Shown here: piece by piece, positions 8,308 through 16,741 of the stretch
Numbering within the stretch: position 1 is the first letter of the stretch
Layout of the letters: every line of letters begins with the position of its first letter
Assembly: GCA_964544765.1 (NCBI GenBank)
Contig: CAZJDM010000075.1
Coordinates: 1-21,012, forward strand
Source of the DNA: CAZJDM01 sp964544765
Lineage (GTDB): Bacteria; Bdellovibrionota_B; Oligoflexia; CAYFLR01
DNA: 21,012 bases
Direction: 5' to 3'
Notes under the pieces: model-generated
The model's database searches: none
What the model saw: the letters and a program-made list of their open reading frames with translations, nothing else
What the model was told of the DNA's origin: nothing
Program-made: the position numbers and the translations under genes

Positions 8308-9247
8308 ATTTAAACACCTTACCATCCACTGACGGATCATATTTCGAAGCAAATTTATCTACTCTATTAGGGGTCCAAACAACCACAAAAGGCACCCTAC
8401 TGATAGGAGCGCTTCCTTGTAACCATCCCGGCCATCTTGAAGAACTTCTAAAAGTAGGCTTTTTTATTCCATCTCTAGTATCTTCAAGTCCGACTAGTCC
8501 TGTCATTCTCTCTCCATTATCACCAATTTTGGCAGTAGTTGCCCAATCAGTACAATTGTGACAACGACCTTTGACCCTATTTTTGGTCAAGGTTCCATTT
8601 GCAGTTTCGGGACTTTGTAATCCATCCGAATCAAATTCCCCTAACACTTTATCAGGGTTGGCCATAGAATTTTCTAAATAATTCTGCATTCTAGCCAATT
8701 CAGTCTCACTAACAGCTATAAATGGTTCGATTCTTTTATTACCACTAACACTATATCTGGTTTTTGATACATCACCCTCCCAATCAAAGGACCATCTACC
8801 TACACGCATATAAAGATGACCTGGACTACTACCTCCAGGAAAAGAAATTGAACCCGCTGATAAAGCCCTGAGATAATCGGTAGTCAGAGCATTCATTTTC
8901 TTACCTGATAAACCTTTAGTTGAAATTACTAACATTCCGCGCCTGGATTCCCCTAATCCTTTAGCTTTAAAGATTACCTCGGGTAAATAAATAACATTAA
9001 ATTGGTATAACCCAGCAAATCTTTGGGCCCGCGATACCAAATCGCCGGTCGTCCATGCGTCTTTTGGATGAAAATCCCATTTATGACGGTTCCATCGTTT
9101 ATTAGATAATTTACACCCATTACCTCCATCGCTACCAATATTACCACTTCCATTGCCTCGGGGAACCGCTCTTAGTGGATCAAGAATAATCGTGCTAACA
9201 AATAAAACAACTAATAAGAAACAAACTTTAGCAATAAGAAATTGCAT
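8297..9247 (-). CDS. Exported protein, possible permuted papain-fold (LRAT/NlpC-P60-like) hydrolase
   Basis: 316 residues with a strong Sec signal (about 5-27, MQFLIAKVCFLLVVLFVS) and a Gly/Asn-rich mature start. Two motifs in the order His then Cys stand out: PGHLYMRVG with His144 in a predicted beta-strand, and RCHNCTDWATT with Cys229 and Cys232. In circularly permuted papain-fold families (LRAT-like, YiiX-like) the catalytic His comes first in a G-H-x-x-x-x pattern and the nucleophile sits in an N-C-x-x-[FW] pattern, which NCTDW matches. The bond it would cut (peptide, acyl or amide) cannot be told. The ATG start has AAGGAG six bases upstream. It is the middle gene of a three-gene exported set and is likely translationally coupled to the SelO-like gene. 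Without a profile search the fold call remains tentative. Confidence 0.5.
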   Translation of the reverse strand: MQFLIAKVCFLLVVLFVSTIILDPLRAVPRGNGSGNIGSDGGNGCKLSNKRWNRHKWDFHPKDAWTTGDLVSRAQRFAGLYQFNVIYLPEVIFKAKGLGESRRGMLVISTKGLSGKKMNALTTDYLRALSAGSISFPGGSSPGHLYMRVGRWSFDWEGDVSKTRYSVSGNKRIEPFIAVSETELARMQNYLENSMANPDKVLGEFDSDGLQSPETANGTLTKNRVKGRCHNCTDWATTAKIGDNGERMTGLVGLEDTRDGIKKPTFRSSSRWPGWLQGSAPISRVPFVVVWTPNRVDKFASKYDPSVDGKVFKYGF

Positions 9248-9292
9248 CGTAATCTCCTTAACTTTTCACCGAGTGATAATATATTAATGTTA

Positions 9293-10447
9293 CTAAATAC
9301 TAGCGACCGGCTCAGCTGACGCACCGGCAGTTGAAGCGGTAGCATTAGTACGCAATTGCTGACAACGATCGGTTACAATTTGAGCCCATTTCTTAAGGCT
9401 TTTCTTCTCTCCAGCTTTTCTCATTCGATCTATGTCTGGTTTTTTACCACCTGTGTATGCTCTTGCGGCATTACTAGCTTTCCAACGCCTCTTGGAAAGT
9501 GTTTTTTCCTCTAAGTCATCCCTGCCATCATGTTTGCTGGCAATCATTAATGCTAACTCGGGCCAACCGACAAAGGCTTCATCAGGTAAAACACGTTTTG
9601 CAACCTTTTCATGAATATAATGCTTTTTCCATTTCCCTTTATGTAGCATAAAAGCAAGCATTTCCGGAGCCCATGGTGAGTTTACCCAATGTTTTCTAGT
9701 CAGAACTTTATCTATAACCTCTTCAAAATCTGCTGAATTAGTTCTTCTTATTTGGTGTAAAAACTGCATAAGCTGTTCAGGGTACTCAGCGCTAACTTCT
9801 TGTTTCATCCATCGCATTACTATCTTAAATTCTTTACCTTTATATTTCTTCTTAGCAAGAATTCTTTGAACTTCATTATACAATTTTGTTTGTCTTCCAT
9901 CCAACGTCACACCTGGTTTACCCGGTAAAGTAACTGGAGTATTAGCCTCGGCAAAACTTCTACCGGTTAATGCTTCATACCATCGATCATGTTGAGGATG
10001 GTTCCTCCAATGATCAACCTCCAATAGGTTAAGTACTTCCTCAGTTCTTTTTCCATTACTAATCAATCTCTCCAAAACTTCTGGATGATTTATACTTATA
10101 GGTAATCGACAATATAACTGCAAAAGATACAATTCATTTTGAATCAATCTTGTATCTCTGGATATAATGCCATTGACTATTTTCCACACCTGGTCAGCTT
10201 CTGCCGGTGGTAATTGCTCACTTCTTTCAATTATACTAATCCTAACCTGTTTTCTTATACCTTTTGGAGTGAAATTAAAAGGCGCTCCATTCACTACCGT
10301 CTCAAAAAATTCCACCACCCCAAAGTTGAACCACTTATTAAACCGTTCATTGTCGGCAACAAGCAAAGTAGTAGAAGTAGTATTTATAATGGTCATGATG
10401 GATAAAAATTTCAGACCAATTAATAAAACAAAAATTTGTCTTTTCAT
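9293..10447 (-). CDS. Exported alpha-repeat protein of unknown function
   Basis: 384 residues from the ATG at 10447, which follows AGGGAG with seven bases between; nine further upstream codons are open but lie before this site. A signal peptide covers about 1-27. I do not recognise the family. The rest looks all-helical, with loosely repeated units of 30-40 residues of the form P-E-x-[LM]-x-x-[LM], then G-[KR], then V-[LA]-x-[KR], ending in W. Examples are HPEVLERLISNGKR, YPEQLMQFLHQIRR, APEMLAFMLHKGKWKK and WPELALMIASKHDGR, with HW-x-N-x-P between them (HWRNHP, HWVNSP). Such repeats usually build a solenoid that binds proteins. The C-terminus is Ala/Thr-rich. It is first in the operon, 45 bp before the probable hydrolase, so it may be a scaffold or substrate for the two enzymes (inference). 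Confidence 0.65.
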   Translation of the reverse strand: MKRQIFVLLIGLKFLSIMTIINTTSTTLLVADNERFNKWFNFGVVEFFETVVNGAPFNFTPKGIRKQVRISIIERSEQLPPAEADQVWKIVNGIISRDTRLIQNELYLLQLYCRLPISINHPEVLERLISNGKRTEEVLNLLEVDHWRNHPQHDRWYEALTGRSFAEANTPVTLPGKPGVTLDGRQTKLYNEVQRILAKKKYKGKEFKIVMRWMKQEVSAEYPEQLMQFLHQIRRTNSADFEEVIDKVLTRKHWVNSPWAPEMLAFMLHKGKWKKHYIHEKVAKRVLPDEAFVGWPELALMIASKHDGRDDLEEKTLSKRRWKASNAARAYTGGKKPDIDRMRKAGEKKSLKKWAQIVTDRCQQLRTNATASTAGASAEPVASI

Positions 10448-10604
10448 ATTATATCTCCCTTTTCTAGAACTCATTTGCGGCTATTATTACTATTATAAAA
10501 TACAATAATCAACATTTTTTAAATTTAATTTTTATTAAACAGTAATACACCTCCAAAGAATTTATATGTTGCAATCTTGCTCTAGCTTATGTTATACAGT
10601 TTTT

Positions 10605-10623
10605 ATAAATAAGGAATATTTAT
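10605..10623. promoter_or_regulatory. Inverted repeat in the divergent intergenic region
   Basis: ATAAATA and TATTTAT are separated by AGGAA. The repeat lies about 65 bp before the lipoprotein start, in the 241-bp region between two divergent transcripts. Nearby, minus-strand TATAAT (10497-10492) is a possible -10 for the exported operon, and plus-strand TTGCAA (10569-10574) plus TATACA (18-bp spacer) is a weak promoter for the lipoprotein gene. This is suggestive only. Confidence 0.3.
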
Positions 10624-10688
10624 TTTAGTAAGAAGTTTTGCTTATAAGTAAAGCTCACTTGATCATTTTCCATGGAAAGGAACTTGTC

Positions 10689-13600
10689 ATGAAAGCCAAG
10701 AAATTATTTATACAAGGATGTTTATTAAGTCTATTACCAATCATTTTATCCTGTCAAGGAGTTATCCCGTCACAAAACAATAACTCTAGGCAACTTAACA
10801 ATAATATAGTTTCAAATGCCGACTTATCAGCTTTGCAAGAGCTAGCTAAAAAGGAGGCATTGTTATATAATCATGCTTATCCGGAACCATACCGTACAAC
10901 AAATGATGACAGAACTTCCAACGCATTTGCCTACAAACACAATATCACTATTCTGGTTAAACCAGAGTCTTTTTTTCATGTACGCCAATCTATTATCGCA
11001 GACGGAGGTACTATCCTCTTCTCCGATCCCCAAGTAGGTTATCTACATGTAAAAATATCCAGTCAATCAGCTTTGGATCTAATTGATACTAGCCTAGTAG
11101 GCTCCCTAGCTATTAATAAAGTTATTCCTTTTAAAATACCCACATTAGATGCTGAAACGATAGAAAATTCAGATACATCATCTGTTTCTAATAGCAGGGT
11201 TCTACCAACTCAACTGATGAAAACCAAACAACTCGCTCGGCAATTTGAAGAACAATACGGACAAAAATTAGATGGTAGCTCTGTTGCAATTGCAGTGGTT
11301 GACACCGGTTTAGATATAACCCGAACAGATGTTTTTCAAGATAGGATTACTGGACTCCGAAGTATCCGTACAGGAGATCACGCTCTCATAAAAAAAGCAA
11401 CCTTCAAGATCATTGAAGGAACTGAATATATCATTACAAAAATTAAAAAAAGAACAGTATTACTCGAAAGGACTGCCAAACTTTCTGCGGACCGAGATTA
11501 TTATCTAGGTTACTTTACTGAAAAACAATTTAATAAAGTACCCAATTCAAGTTTTAATCATTTTGATTTCAACCAAGATGAAAAAGATACCGCTGTTTTT
11601 CCCATTGTAGTTTTTCAAAACGACGATGGAAACTTTGAAGCCTATATCAACGTTAACGATAAAGGTATCTATGGAGAAAAAGGAGATCGTAGTATCGAAG
11701 ACGAAAATACTTTAATGGATTTCAATTGGGTTGCCCAAAATATCCAAGATCGATTTTACCATCATCCAGAAAAGCCTCTTCTCAGTTATTACAAGTATAC
11801 AACCCGAATGGATATTAAAGAAAAGGATCAACTCACCCCTGATAGAAATAAGGGAAGAGTTAACCTAGCTATAACCTTAGGAGTAGGATATGAATTAACT
11901 GAAGATGGTAAATTAGCAGCGATCGAAATTGAAGAAAATTATGAAACTGATACCGCAACCGAAAATCCGGGAGATGGTTCCGAAGAAAACTCTGAAGAAA
12001 ATAGAGATACAGAAACCGATGAATCAAATGAAGATAATACAATATATAAGGTTGGACTTGCGGGTTTTGACTTAATGGGACATGGAACACACTGTGCGGG
12101 AATCGCGGCCGGCAATTTTCAAAACGCAAATCATTTTAGCGCTACTTCATCAAAAGCTAAAATATTTGGTCTGTCTTTGCTCGGCCCCGGATTCCCCTCA
12201 TATGCTGTTTTAATTAACACCATGATTCAAATGATCAAAGAACGCAAGGTAAGTATCTTCAATTTTAGTTTCGGTGGTAACACTGAATTTAACGATACAA
12301 ATAGCCCCATAGCTAAATTGTATGAACAACTAATTCAAACATACAATATATCCATTGTTAAATCCGCTGGTAACGAGGGTCCTGGCCTAAATAGTCATGG
12401 TATCCCTATCACTAATAGTATGATAACGGTAGCTAGTTATTTTAACACCGAATCCCGCAAACACCATGACAGCACTGAAATTTTAACCGAAAATCAAAAT
12501 TTTGTTACAGCTTCATCTTCTAGAGGTCCTATGATTAATGGTGTTTTAAAACCAGACATAGGTGCTCCTGGTTGGGTTTTATCCAGTATGCCTATATCTC
12601 GCCCCTTCACTCCTAACGGAACTAATCACAGCTTTCAGTTTTGGTCAGGTACTTCAATGGCCGCGCCTAACGTAGCCTCAGTCATCGCCTTATTATACGA
12701 CGCGGTTAATAAGTCACAACTAACTAAGAGCAATAACACCTCTGATGCTCCTGTTAGAATTGACCAGGTTATAAAGGCTTTACGAAATTCCGCCCTGCCT
12801 TATGATGAATACATTACAACTGAATGTATATCCAATAGCACTTTTCTTTCCAGCTGCCAAAATAAAGAACAAGTTAACACACATAACTGGTTGGATGGTG
12901 GAGCAGGAAGAGTTAATGCTTTGGGCGCGTGGAACATTTTACAAAATATAATTGAGGATCAAGAGCTCTTTATAAAACTCGAAACCGGTTCGAGAATTCA
13001 TAATTATCATACTACCGCTAACGGTCATTTTAGTTACGACTACATCGATTCCAAAATTGTATTCTCTGTTTCTTTAAAAGATCAAGAGAATTCATTAGCT
13101 AATGCTACTGATAATGAAGTTTTTAACTTATCAATCGAAGGAGCCGACTGGCTCTCTTTTTCTCCAACTTCACAAAAACTAAACCGTGTAATCGACGTCT
13201 TTAGTAATGAAGTAACTACAGTTACTTTATTCGTTGATAAAAGTAAGTTAATCCAAAATGGTCGTTTACGTCCCGGAACTCATTTTGCCTTAATAAAGGG
13301 ATTCAGTCAAAACCATCCCGAATATTTTGATTTTATCTTTCCGGTAATTTTGGTTGGCGCTCATACTAAATTCAATCCTATTGTAGACAATCATCAATTT
13401 GCCGTCTCAGGATTTGTTCCTACTGCTCTTACCAAAAGATATTTTATTGCGGTTAGTCATCCCAAAACCAGTCTCTTACTTGATTTATTTGTATCTCAAA
13501 GCACTCCTGGCTCCTTAGCAATGAAAGTATTTAAAAACGGTCTAGAAATTCCTTATAAAAATATGGGAGCCATTACCGCTTGGGCCACAAATAATCCTGA

Positions 13601-14411
13601 CCATGGAGAAGGACGCAATCACCTTAGATATATATTAACTGATCTTAACCCTGGAATGTACGAAATTGGATTATATGCCAGCTCAACCAATAATTACTAT
13701 TATGGTGAAACACCTGGATCTTATTTTAATTTACATGCGGCCCAATATTCAGTCTCTGTTGGCAATGCTATAATTAAAACAACTCCACAGATAACTCGAC
13801 TTATATTAAAAGATATACAAAATAATGGAAGTCCATTAAGGATGACCAAAGCTGAAGTTAAAATTGAGTCTTTTAAAAAATATCAACAATCGATGGTAAA
13901 ACATAAGGAATTTGTTAATTTACCTATTATGGTCCCAGTTGGATTTAAACAAATCAAAATCTCCACTGCCTATTATGGCACTACCGCAGAAACCGATATC
14001 GATTTATTCCTTTTACGGGCCAATAAAATTGTGGCCGGTTCCAATTCACCTAACAACAATGAATTTATCACCCAACCTGTCACACCTGGTCTTTATAAAA
14101 TTCGACTTGAGGGATTTAATATTCCGGCTGGATCTGACATGTTTGAAGTTACTATTGTCTTAGATTCACACAATCCAGTTGTTCTATCCCAAGAATTAAA
14201 AACTAATGTTGATAATATAATTATAAAACCCAACTATAGATGGGACAAGCTTTTATACTTCAATGAAATGAGTGTAGCTATTAATACTACCAGGATTAAT
14301 GCCGTTAAAAAACCACCAGCATTTAAACCAATGATGACCTTAGAATTACGAGCCAAATATGGCAATGCTGATAAGGATCTATCTATCTACCAAAACACCT
14401 TCGATATTTAA
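10689..14411 (+). CDS. Tripeptidyl-peptidase II-like subtilase (S8) lipoprotein
   Basis: A 1240-residue serine peptidase. The ATG at 10689 follows AAAGGAA and opens a lipoprotein signal with lipobox ILSC (Cys22), so the product should be membrane-anchored; an upstream TTG start would spoil this. A prodomain-like region spans about 80-150. Catalytic residues: Asp205 (AVVDTGLD), His465 (GHGTHCAG), oxyanion Asn562 (SAGNEGPG) and Ser656 (GTSMAAPN). Asp and His are 260 residues apart instead of about 30-40 as in subtilisin. A long Asp-His insert with His-Asn and Asn-Ser gaps near 97 and 94 is the layout of eukaryotic TPP II. After the protease come beta-rich domains, one with LSFSPTSQKLN and PGTHFALIKGF as in the TPP II family, and last a PPC-like jelly roll (DIDLFLLR to PGLYKIRLEG). 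An acidic tract (about 415-450) precedes His465. A strong terminator follows. Confidence 0.85.
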   Translation: MKAKKLFIQGCLLSLLPIILSCQGVIPSQNNNSRQLNNNIVSNADLSALQELAKKEALLYNHAYPEPYRTTNDDRTSNAFAYKHNITILVKPESFFHVRQSIIADGGTILFSDPQVGYLHVKISSQSALDLIDTSLVGSLAINKVIPFKIPTLDAETIENSDTSSVSNSRVLPTQLMKTKQLARQFEEQYGQKLDGSSVAIAVVDTGLDITRTDVFQDRITGLRSIRTGDHALIKKATFKIIEGTEYIITKIKKRTVLLERTAKLSADRDYYLGYFTEKQFNKVPNSSFNHFDFNQDEKDTAVFPIVVFQNDDGNFEAYINVNDKGIYGEKGDRSIEDENTLMDFNWVAQNIQDRFYHHPEKPLLSYYKYTTRMDIKEKDQLTPDRNKGRVNLAITLGVGYELTEDGKLAAIEIEENYETDTATENPGDGSEENSEENRDTETDESNEDNTIYKVGLAGFDLMGHGTHCAGIAAGNFQNANHFSATSSKAKIFGLSLLGPGFPSYAVLINTMIQMIKERKVSIFNFSFGGNTEFNDTNSPIAKLYEQLIQTYNISIVKSAGNEGPGLNSHGIPITNSMITVASYFNTESRKHHDSTEILTENQNFVTASSSRGPMINGVLKPDIGAPGWVLSSMPISRPFTPNGTNHSFQFWSGTSMAAPNVASVIALLYDAVNKSQLTKSNNTSDAPVRIDQVIKALRNSALPYDEYITTECISNSTFLSSCQNKEQVNTHNWLDGGAGRVNALGAWNILQNIIEDQELFIKLETGSRIHNYHTTANGHFSYDYIDSKIVFSVSLKDQENSLANATDNEVFNLSIEGADWLSFSPTSQKLNRVIDVFSNEVTTVTLFVDKSKLIQNGRLRPGTHFALIKGFSQNHPEYFDFIFPVILVGAHTKFNPIVDNHQFAVSGFVPTALTKRYFIAVSHPKTSLLLDLFVSQSTPGSLAMKVFKNGLEIPYKNMGAITAWATNNPDHGEGRNHLRYILTDLNPGMYEIGLYASSTNNYYYGETPGSYFNLHAAQYSVSVGNAIIKTTPQITRLILKDIQNNGSPLRMTKAEVKIESFKKYQQSMVKHKEFVNLPIMVPVGFKQIKISTAYYGTTAETDIDLFLLRANKIVAGSNSPNNNEFITQPVTPGLYKIRLEGFNIPAGSDMFEVTIVLDSHNPVVLSQELKTNVDNIIIKPNYRWDKLLYFNEMSVAINTTRINAVKKPPAFKPMMTLELRAKYGNADKDLSIYQNTFDI

Positions 14412-14430
14412 CAATTTAACACTTAAACAG

Positions 14431-14465
14431 CGGTGTGTAAGTGAAACTTGCACACCGTTTATTTT
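14431..14465 (+). terminator. Rho-independent terminator of the lipoprotein protease gene
   Basis: A 12-bp stem (14431-14442 with 14446-14457, one G-U pair, starting CGGTGTG and ending CACACCG) closes a GAA loop. TTTATTTT follows directly. It lies 20 bp after the stop codon and is the strongest hairpin in the window. Confidence 0.9.
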
Positions 14466-14757
14466 AGCTGGTTACTATTTTTTATTTAATGTGAACTAGA
14501 AAGAAAAGAAGGAATTGTGTACAACTTACCAATTTAAAAGTGGCTCCCCTTTTTGACTTGTTATTTTAACGATACTTATTTTTTTTGTATGATCTTTAGG
14601 TATAATAACCAAAGATAAATGTCAAGCAAATATTAAGCTTTCTAAACACTGATTTTTTTATCGCTTAATAATTAGAAATTCTACTTTAAATTCAACACGA
14701 TAAAGTCCATTCTAAATATTTAGTCAAGAAAAACACACGATATACCGATAAATACTA

Positions 14758-14782
14758 TGAAAACATTTTCCAAGTGTTTTCA
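14758..14782. repeat. 8-bp inverted repeat upstream of a small ORF
   Basis: TGAAAACA (14758-14765) and TGTTTTCA (14775-14782) are perfect complements around a 9-base loop. No T-tract follows, so this is more like an operator or leader hairpin than a terminator. Confidence 0.45.
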
Positions 14783-14794
14783 ACAGCAAACTAA

Positions 14795-14822
14795 AAATTA
14801 CAAATTACAAATTACAAATTAA
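14795..14822. repeat. AAATTAC heptamer tandem repeat
   Basis: Three exact AAATTAC units (14795-14815) and a fourth ending in A (14816-14822) stand 26 bp before the start codon of the small ORF. Slippage here would move any promoter or leader element relative to that start. Confidence 0.7.
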
Positions 14823-14848
14823 AAACTATCTCGAAGGATAATAATAAA

Positions 14849-15091
14849 ATGACAGCTAAATATAAAACAACACAGGAATTTCAAATAATAAAAAATAGGT
14901 CAACACGACCTATTCAATATTTGCTTTTAAAGAATAATAAATTCCCAAGAATTACTGTATCTTATCATGCTAGACCGATTCAATATGATTTTGGGCTGAA
15001 AAAAATTATTACAAATAAATCAGAACGTTATGTTTCAGTTTTTAATTTCTTCAATTTAAGGGACTATTTCTTTATAACCAATAAATTCTAG
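14849..15091 (+). CDS. Small hypothetical protein with duplicated RPIQY motif
   Basis: 80 residues, basic, with no signal peptide or membrane segment. AAGGAT lies about nine bases before the ATG. The sequence RPIQY occurs twice, at residues 20-24 (STRPIQYLLL) and 42-46 (HARPIQYDFG), 22 residues apart. I recognise no family. The duplicated motif and the ribosome-binding site argue for a real gene. Its isolation between opposing genes and its low sequence complexity argue against. No terminator is evident before the convergent gene. Confidence 0.4.
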   Translation: MTAKYKTTQEFQIIKNRSTRPIQYLLLKNNKFPRITVSYHARPIQYDFGLKKIITNKSERYVSVFNFFNLRDYFFITNKF

Positions 15092-15159
15092 ATTGTTAAA
15101 ATAATTAATTGTTTAGAATAGTTAATTGATAAGAAAAGTTGTAATTACAAGTAACTTAT

Positions 15160-15924
15160 TCATCCGCATTGAAGAACTTGCCATAATCCATAATAAACAT
15201 TAAAAATACATCTAGCAGCAGAAGTTGGGCATTTACTATACGTTGCATGAATATTACATTTCTCAATAAAAGGAGATACTAAGCTGGTATTATTATCCAA
15301 ATTATTAGGGTAAGGAAGGTGCTTGCAAGAAGCATTCATTCTATTAGTGAGAGAGGAAACCAACTCTTTCATCCTAATGGTGGTAAAGACTGCCTTATAA
15401 GATATATAACTCTCAATATCTATCATTTGACAACTACCAATTGAAGAAAAGAAAATACTACTTGCTGCACTCATATCTGGCTTAACAACATCAAATTGAA
15501 TCACTCCCAAAAAAGGCATTGAAATGTAAAATATTCCTTGATGAAGTATTAAAGGATGGGTTTGACATTGATTAATATCACCAGGAAAAAAAGTATTCCC
15601 ATTACTCAAAACTACGCGCCATCGATAATTATCTGCTATTTGATAGGGTGAATTGTTGTCCCTACTATCTACCATTCCTTCTCTTGCATTGTCATATGTG
15701 ACCAATGCTCCTTCCGGTACTCGAACCTTGATTTTAATGGTACTACCAGGATGTAAGCAAATCACCCCATTAATAGGAAAAGCCCTACCATCATAACTAA
15801 TATAATTAAAACTTAAATTTGAATTATTTAATACGCCTTCTCCAAGGCAATTTGTTGAAATACCAAAGATAATAAAGATATTAAAGAAAAAGGATATAAT
15901 ATAAAAAACAGAATATTTATTCAT
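15160..15924 (-). CDS. Secreted cysteine-rich protein of unknown function
   Basis: 254 residues. A signal peptide covers about 1-29, ending near STNCLGEG. The mature part is predicted mostly beta in its first half (NLSFNYISYDGRAFPINGVI to IFYISMPFLGVIQFDVV) and then carries most of its cysteines: SCQMID, SCKHLP, KCNIHA, KCPTSA, RCIFN and a final QCG. That gives nine cysteines in all, consistent with disulfides outside the cytoplasm. I do not recognise the fold. The ATG start has no clear Shine-Dalgarno sequence. It faces the small RPIQY ORF and lies downstream of the PHP gene on the same strand, separated from it by a hairpin, so it is probably a separate unit. Confidence 0.6.
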   Translation of the reverse strand: MNKYSVFYIISFFFNIFIIFGISTNCLGEGVLNNSNLSFNYISYDGRAFPINGVICLHPGSTIKIKVRVPEGALVTYDNAREGMVDSRDNNSPYQIADNYRWRVVLSNGNTFFPGDINQCQTHPLILHQGIFYISMPFLGVIQFDVVKPDMSAASSIFFSSIGSCQMIDIESYISYKAVFTTIRMKELVSSLTNRMNASCKHLPYPNNLDNNTSLVSPFIEKCNIHATYSKCPTSAARCIFNVYYGLWQVLQCG

Positions 15925-15962
15925 ACTTATAAATCATAAACCCCAAATCATAAGCAAATAAT

Positions 15963-15988
15963 CGAGAATAGAGTAACATTTATTCTCG
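15963..15988 (-). terminator. Hairpin after the PHP phosphoesterase gene
   Basis: CGAGAATA (15963-15970) and TATTCTCG (15981-15988) pair perfectly around a 10-base loop, 31 bp after the PHP stop. On the minus strand it is followed by ATTATTTG, a poor T-tract, so termination efficiency is uncertain. Confidence 0.45.
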
Positions 15989-16018
15989 TCTAATATTTAC
16001 TTATTTATTATAATATTG

Positions 16019-16741
16019 TCAAATATTTTTATATAATTTATTAATTTTACGGCTTTCAATAAAATGGTTAGCTTTTTGGTTTGTATCATTAATGAGCAAT
16101 GATGATGGAAAATTTTCTTTTTCTAATAAAGGTCGTATTGAATCATCTAATCCTAACTCTGTTACAGCATGAGCATCACTATTTATTACCATCTGACAGC
16201 CAACATTTTTGCATGCCTTAATTAACTCTCGGGTTCTATTAGGTTCCACTCGCTTTAACAAAATTTTTGAATTATTCAACTCTAAGGCAACACCATTTTC
16301 TTTTGCTACCTTAGCCAACCTCTCAAATTGCATTGGATATGAAGAATCATCAGGGTGAGTAATAATATCAATAGCGGGATTGCTTTTAATTGCAGCAATC
16401 ATCATATCTGTATATTTCTTGGCTCCCAAATTTTCTTTTATATTATGATGGAGCCCACATAAAACCACATCCATAAACGGTAAGAATTTGGAAGGTAGAT
16501 CAATTAAACCAGAAGCATCGATAGGATTACATTCCATTCCTTTTAAAAGCTTAATATCTTTAAAAGGGTTTATGAATCTCTCATAAAACACACTATTTAT
16601 ACTACTTTTCAACTCAGTACCATGATCAGTGATAGCCAGAACCTTTATTCCGCGCTTGCATGCAGCTTCTAAAAGTTCAAGTACCGTATGAACACCACAA
16701 CCACTATATAAACTATGAGAATGCAAATCTACTTCTAACAT
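16019..16741 (-). CDS. PHP-domain metal-dependent phosphoesterase (YcdX-like)
   Basis: 240 residues, a complete single-domain PHP protein of the YcdX type. These enzymes hydrolyse phosphate esters at a trinuclear metal site in the cytoplasm. Ligands are visible in order: His7 and His9 (DLHSHS), His40 (ITDHGTEL), Glu70 (GMECNP), His98/His99 (GLHHN), His129 (THPDD), Asp189 and His191 (NSDAH). None of the key positions is lost. The physiological substrate is not known from sequence. The ATG is preceded by AAGGAG at six bases, and this site is the last unit of a 10-bp repeat array joining the gene to the UbiB-type kinase gene upstream, with which it is probably co-transcribed. Confidence 0.88.
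   Translation of the reverse strand: MLEVDLHSHSLYSGCGVHTVLELLEAACKRGIKVLAITDHGTELKSSINSVFYERFINPFKDIKLLKGMECNPIDASGLIDLPSKFLPFMDVVLCGLHHNIKENLGAKKYTDMMIAAIKSNPAIDIITHPDDSSYPMQFERLAKVAKENGVALELNNSKILLKRVEPNRTRELIKACKNVGCQMVINSDAHAVTELGLDDSIRPLLEKENFPSSLLINDTNQKANHFIESRKINKLYKNI

Larger units (their letters stand above)
14466..14848. other. AT-rich intergenic region with possible promoter and repeats
   Basis: Together with the terminator before it, this is the longest stretch without a protein gene that I can support. It is very AT-rich. A perfect TATAAT lies at 14601-14606 on the plus strand, without a good -35 at 17 bp. An 8-bp inverted repeat and a heptamer array lie near its right end. I see no RNA gene, although the distance from the TATAAT to the next ORF (about 240 bp) would leave room for a leader or small RNA. 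Confidence 0.4.

Noticed and set aside
8308..8352. Longer start for the SelO-like gene
   Set aside because: The ATG at 8307 has AAGGTG at good spacing and leaves only an 11-bp overlap, while the longer form overlaps the upstream gene by 56 bp with no better site.
10638..10688. Upstream TTG start for the lipoprotein protease
   Set aside because: It would place 17 residues before the lipoprotein signal; the ATG at 10689 has its own Shine-Dalgarno sequence and gives a proper lipobox.
11869..12129. Minus-strand frame inside the large lipoprotein protease gene
   Set aside because: Antisense shadow over the acidic tract and catalytic-His region of a clear subtilase.
14540..14570. Second hairpin (AAAAGTGG with CCCCTTTT) after the protease gene
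   Set aside because: The stem has a mismatch and is A/T-rich; the terminator at 14431-14465 already explains transcript ending.
15139..15150. Palindrome TTGTAATTACAA between convergent genes
   Set aside because: Such A/T palindromes are expected by chance in sequence this AT-rich, and no promoter lies nearby.
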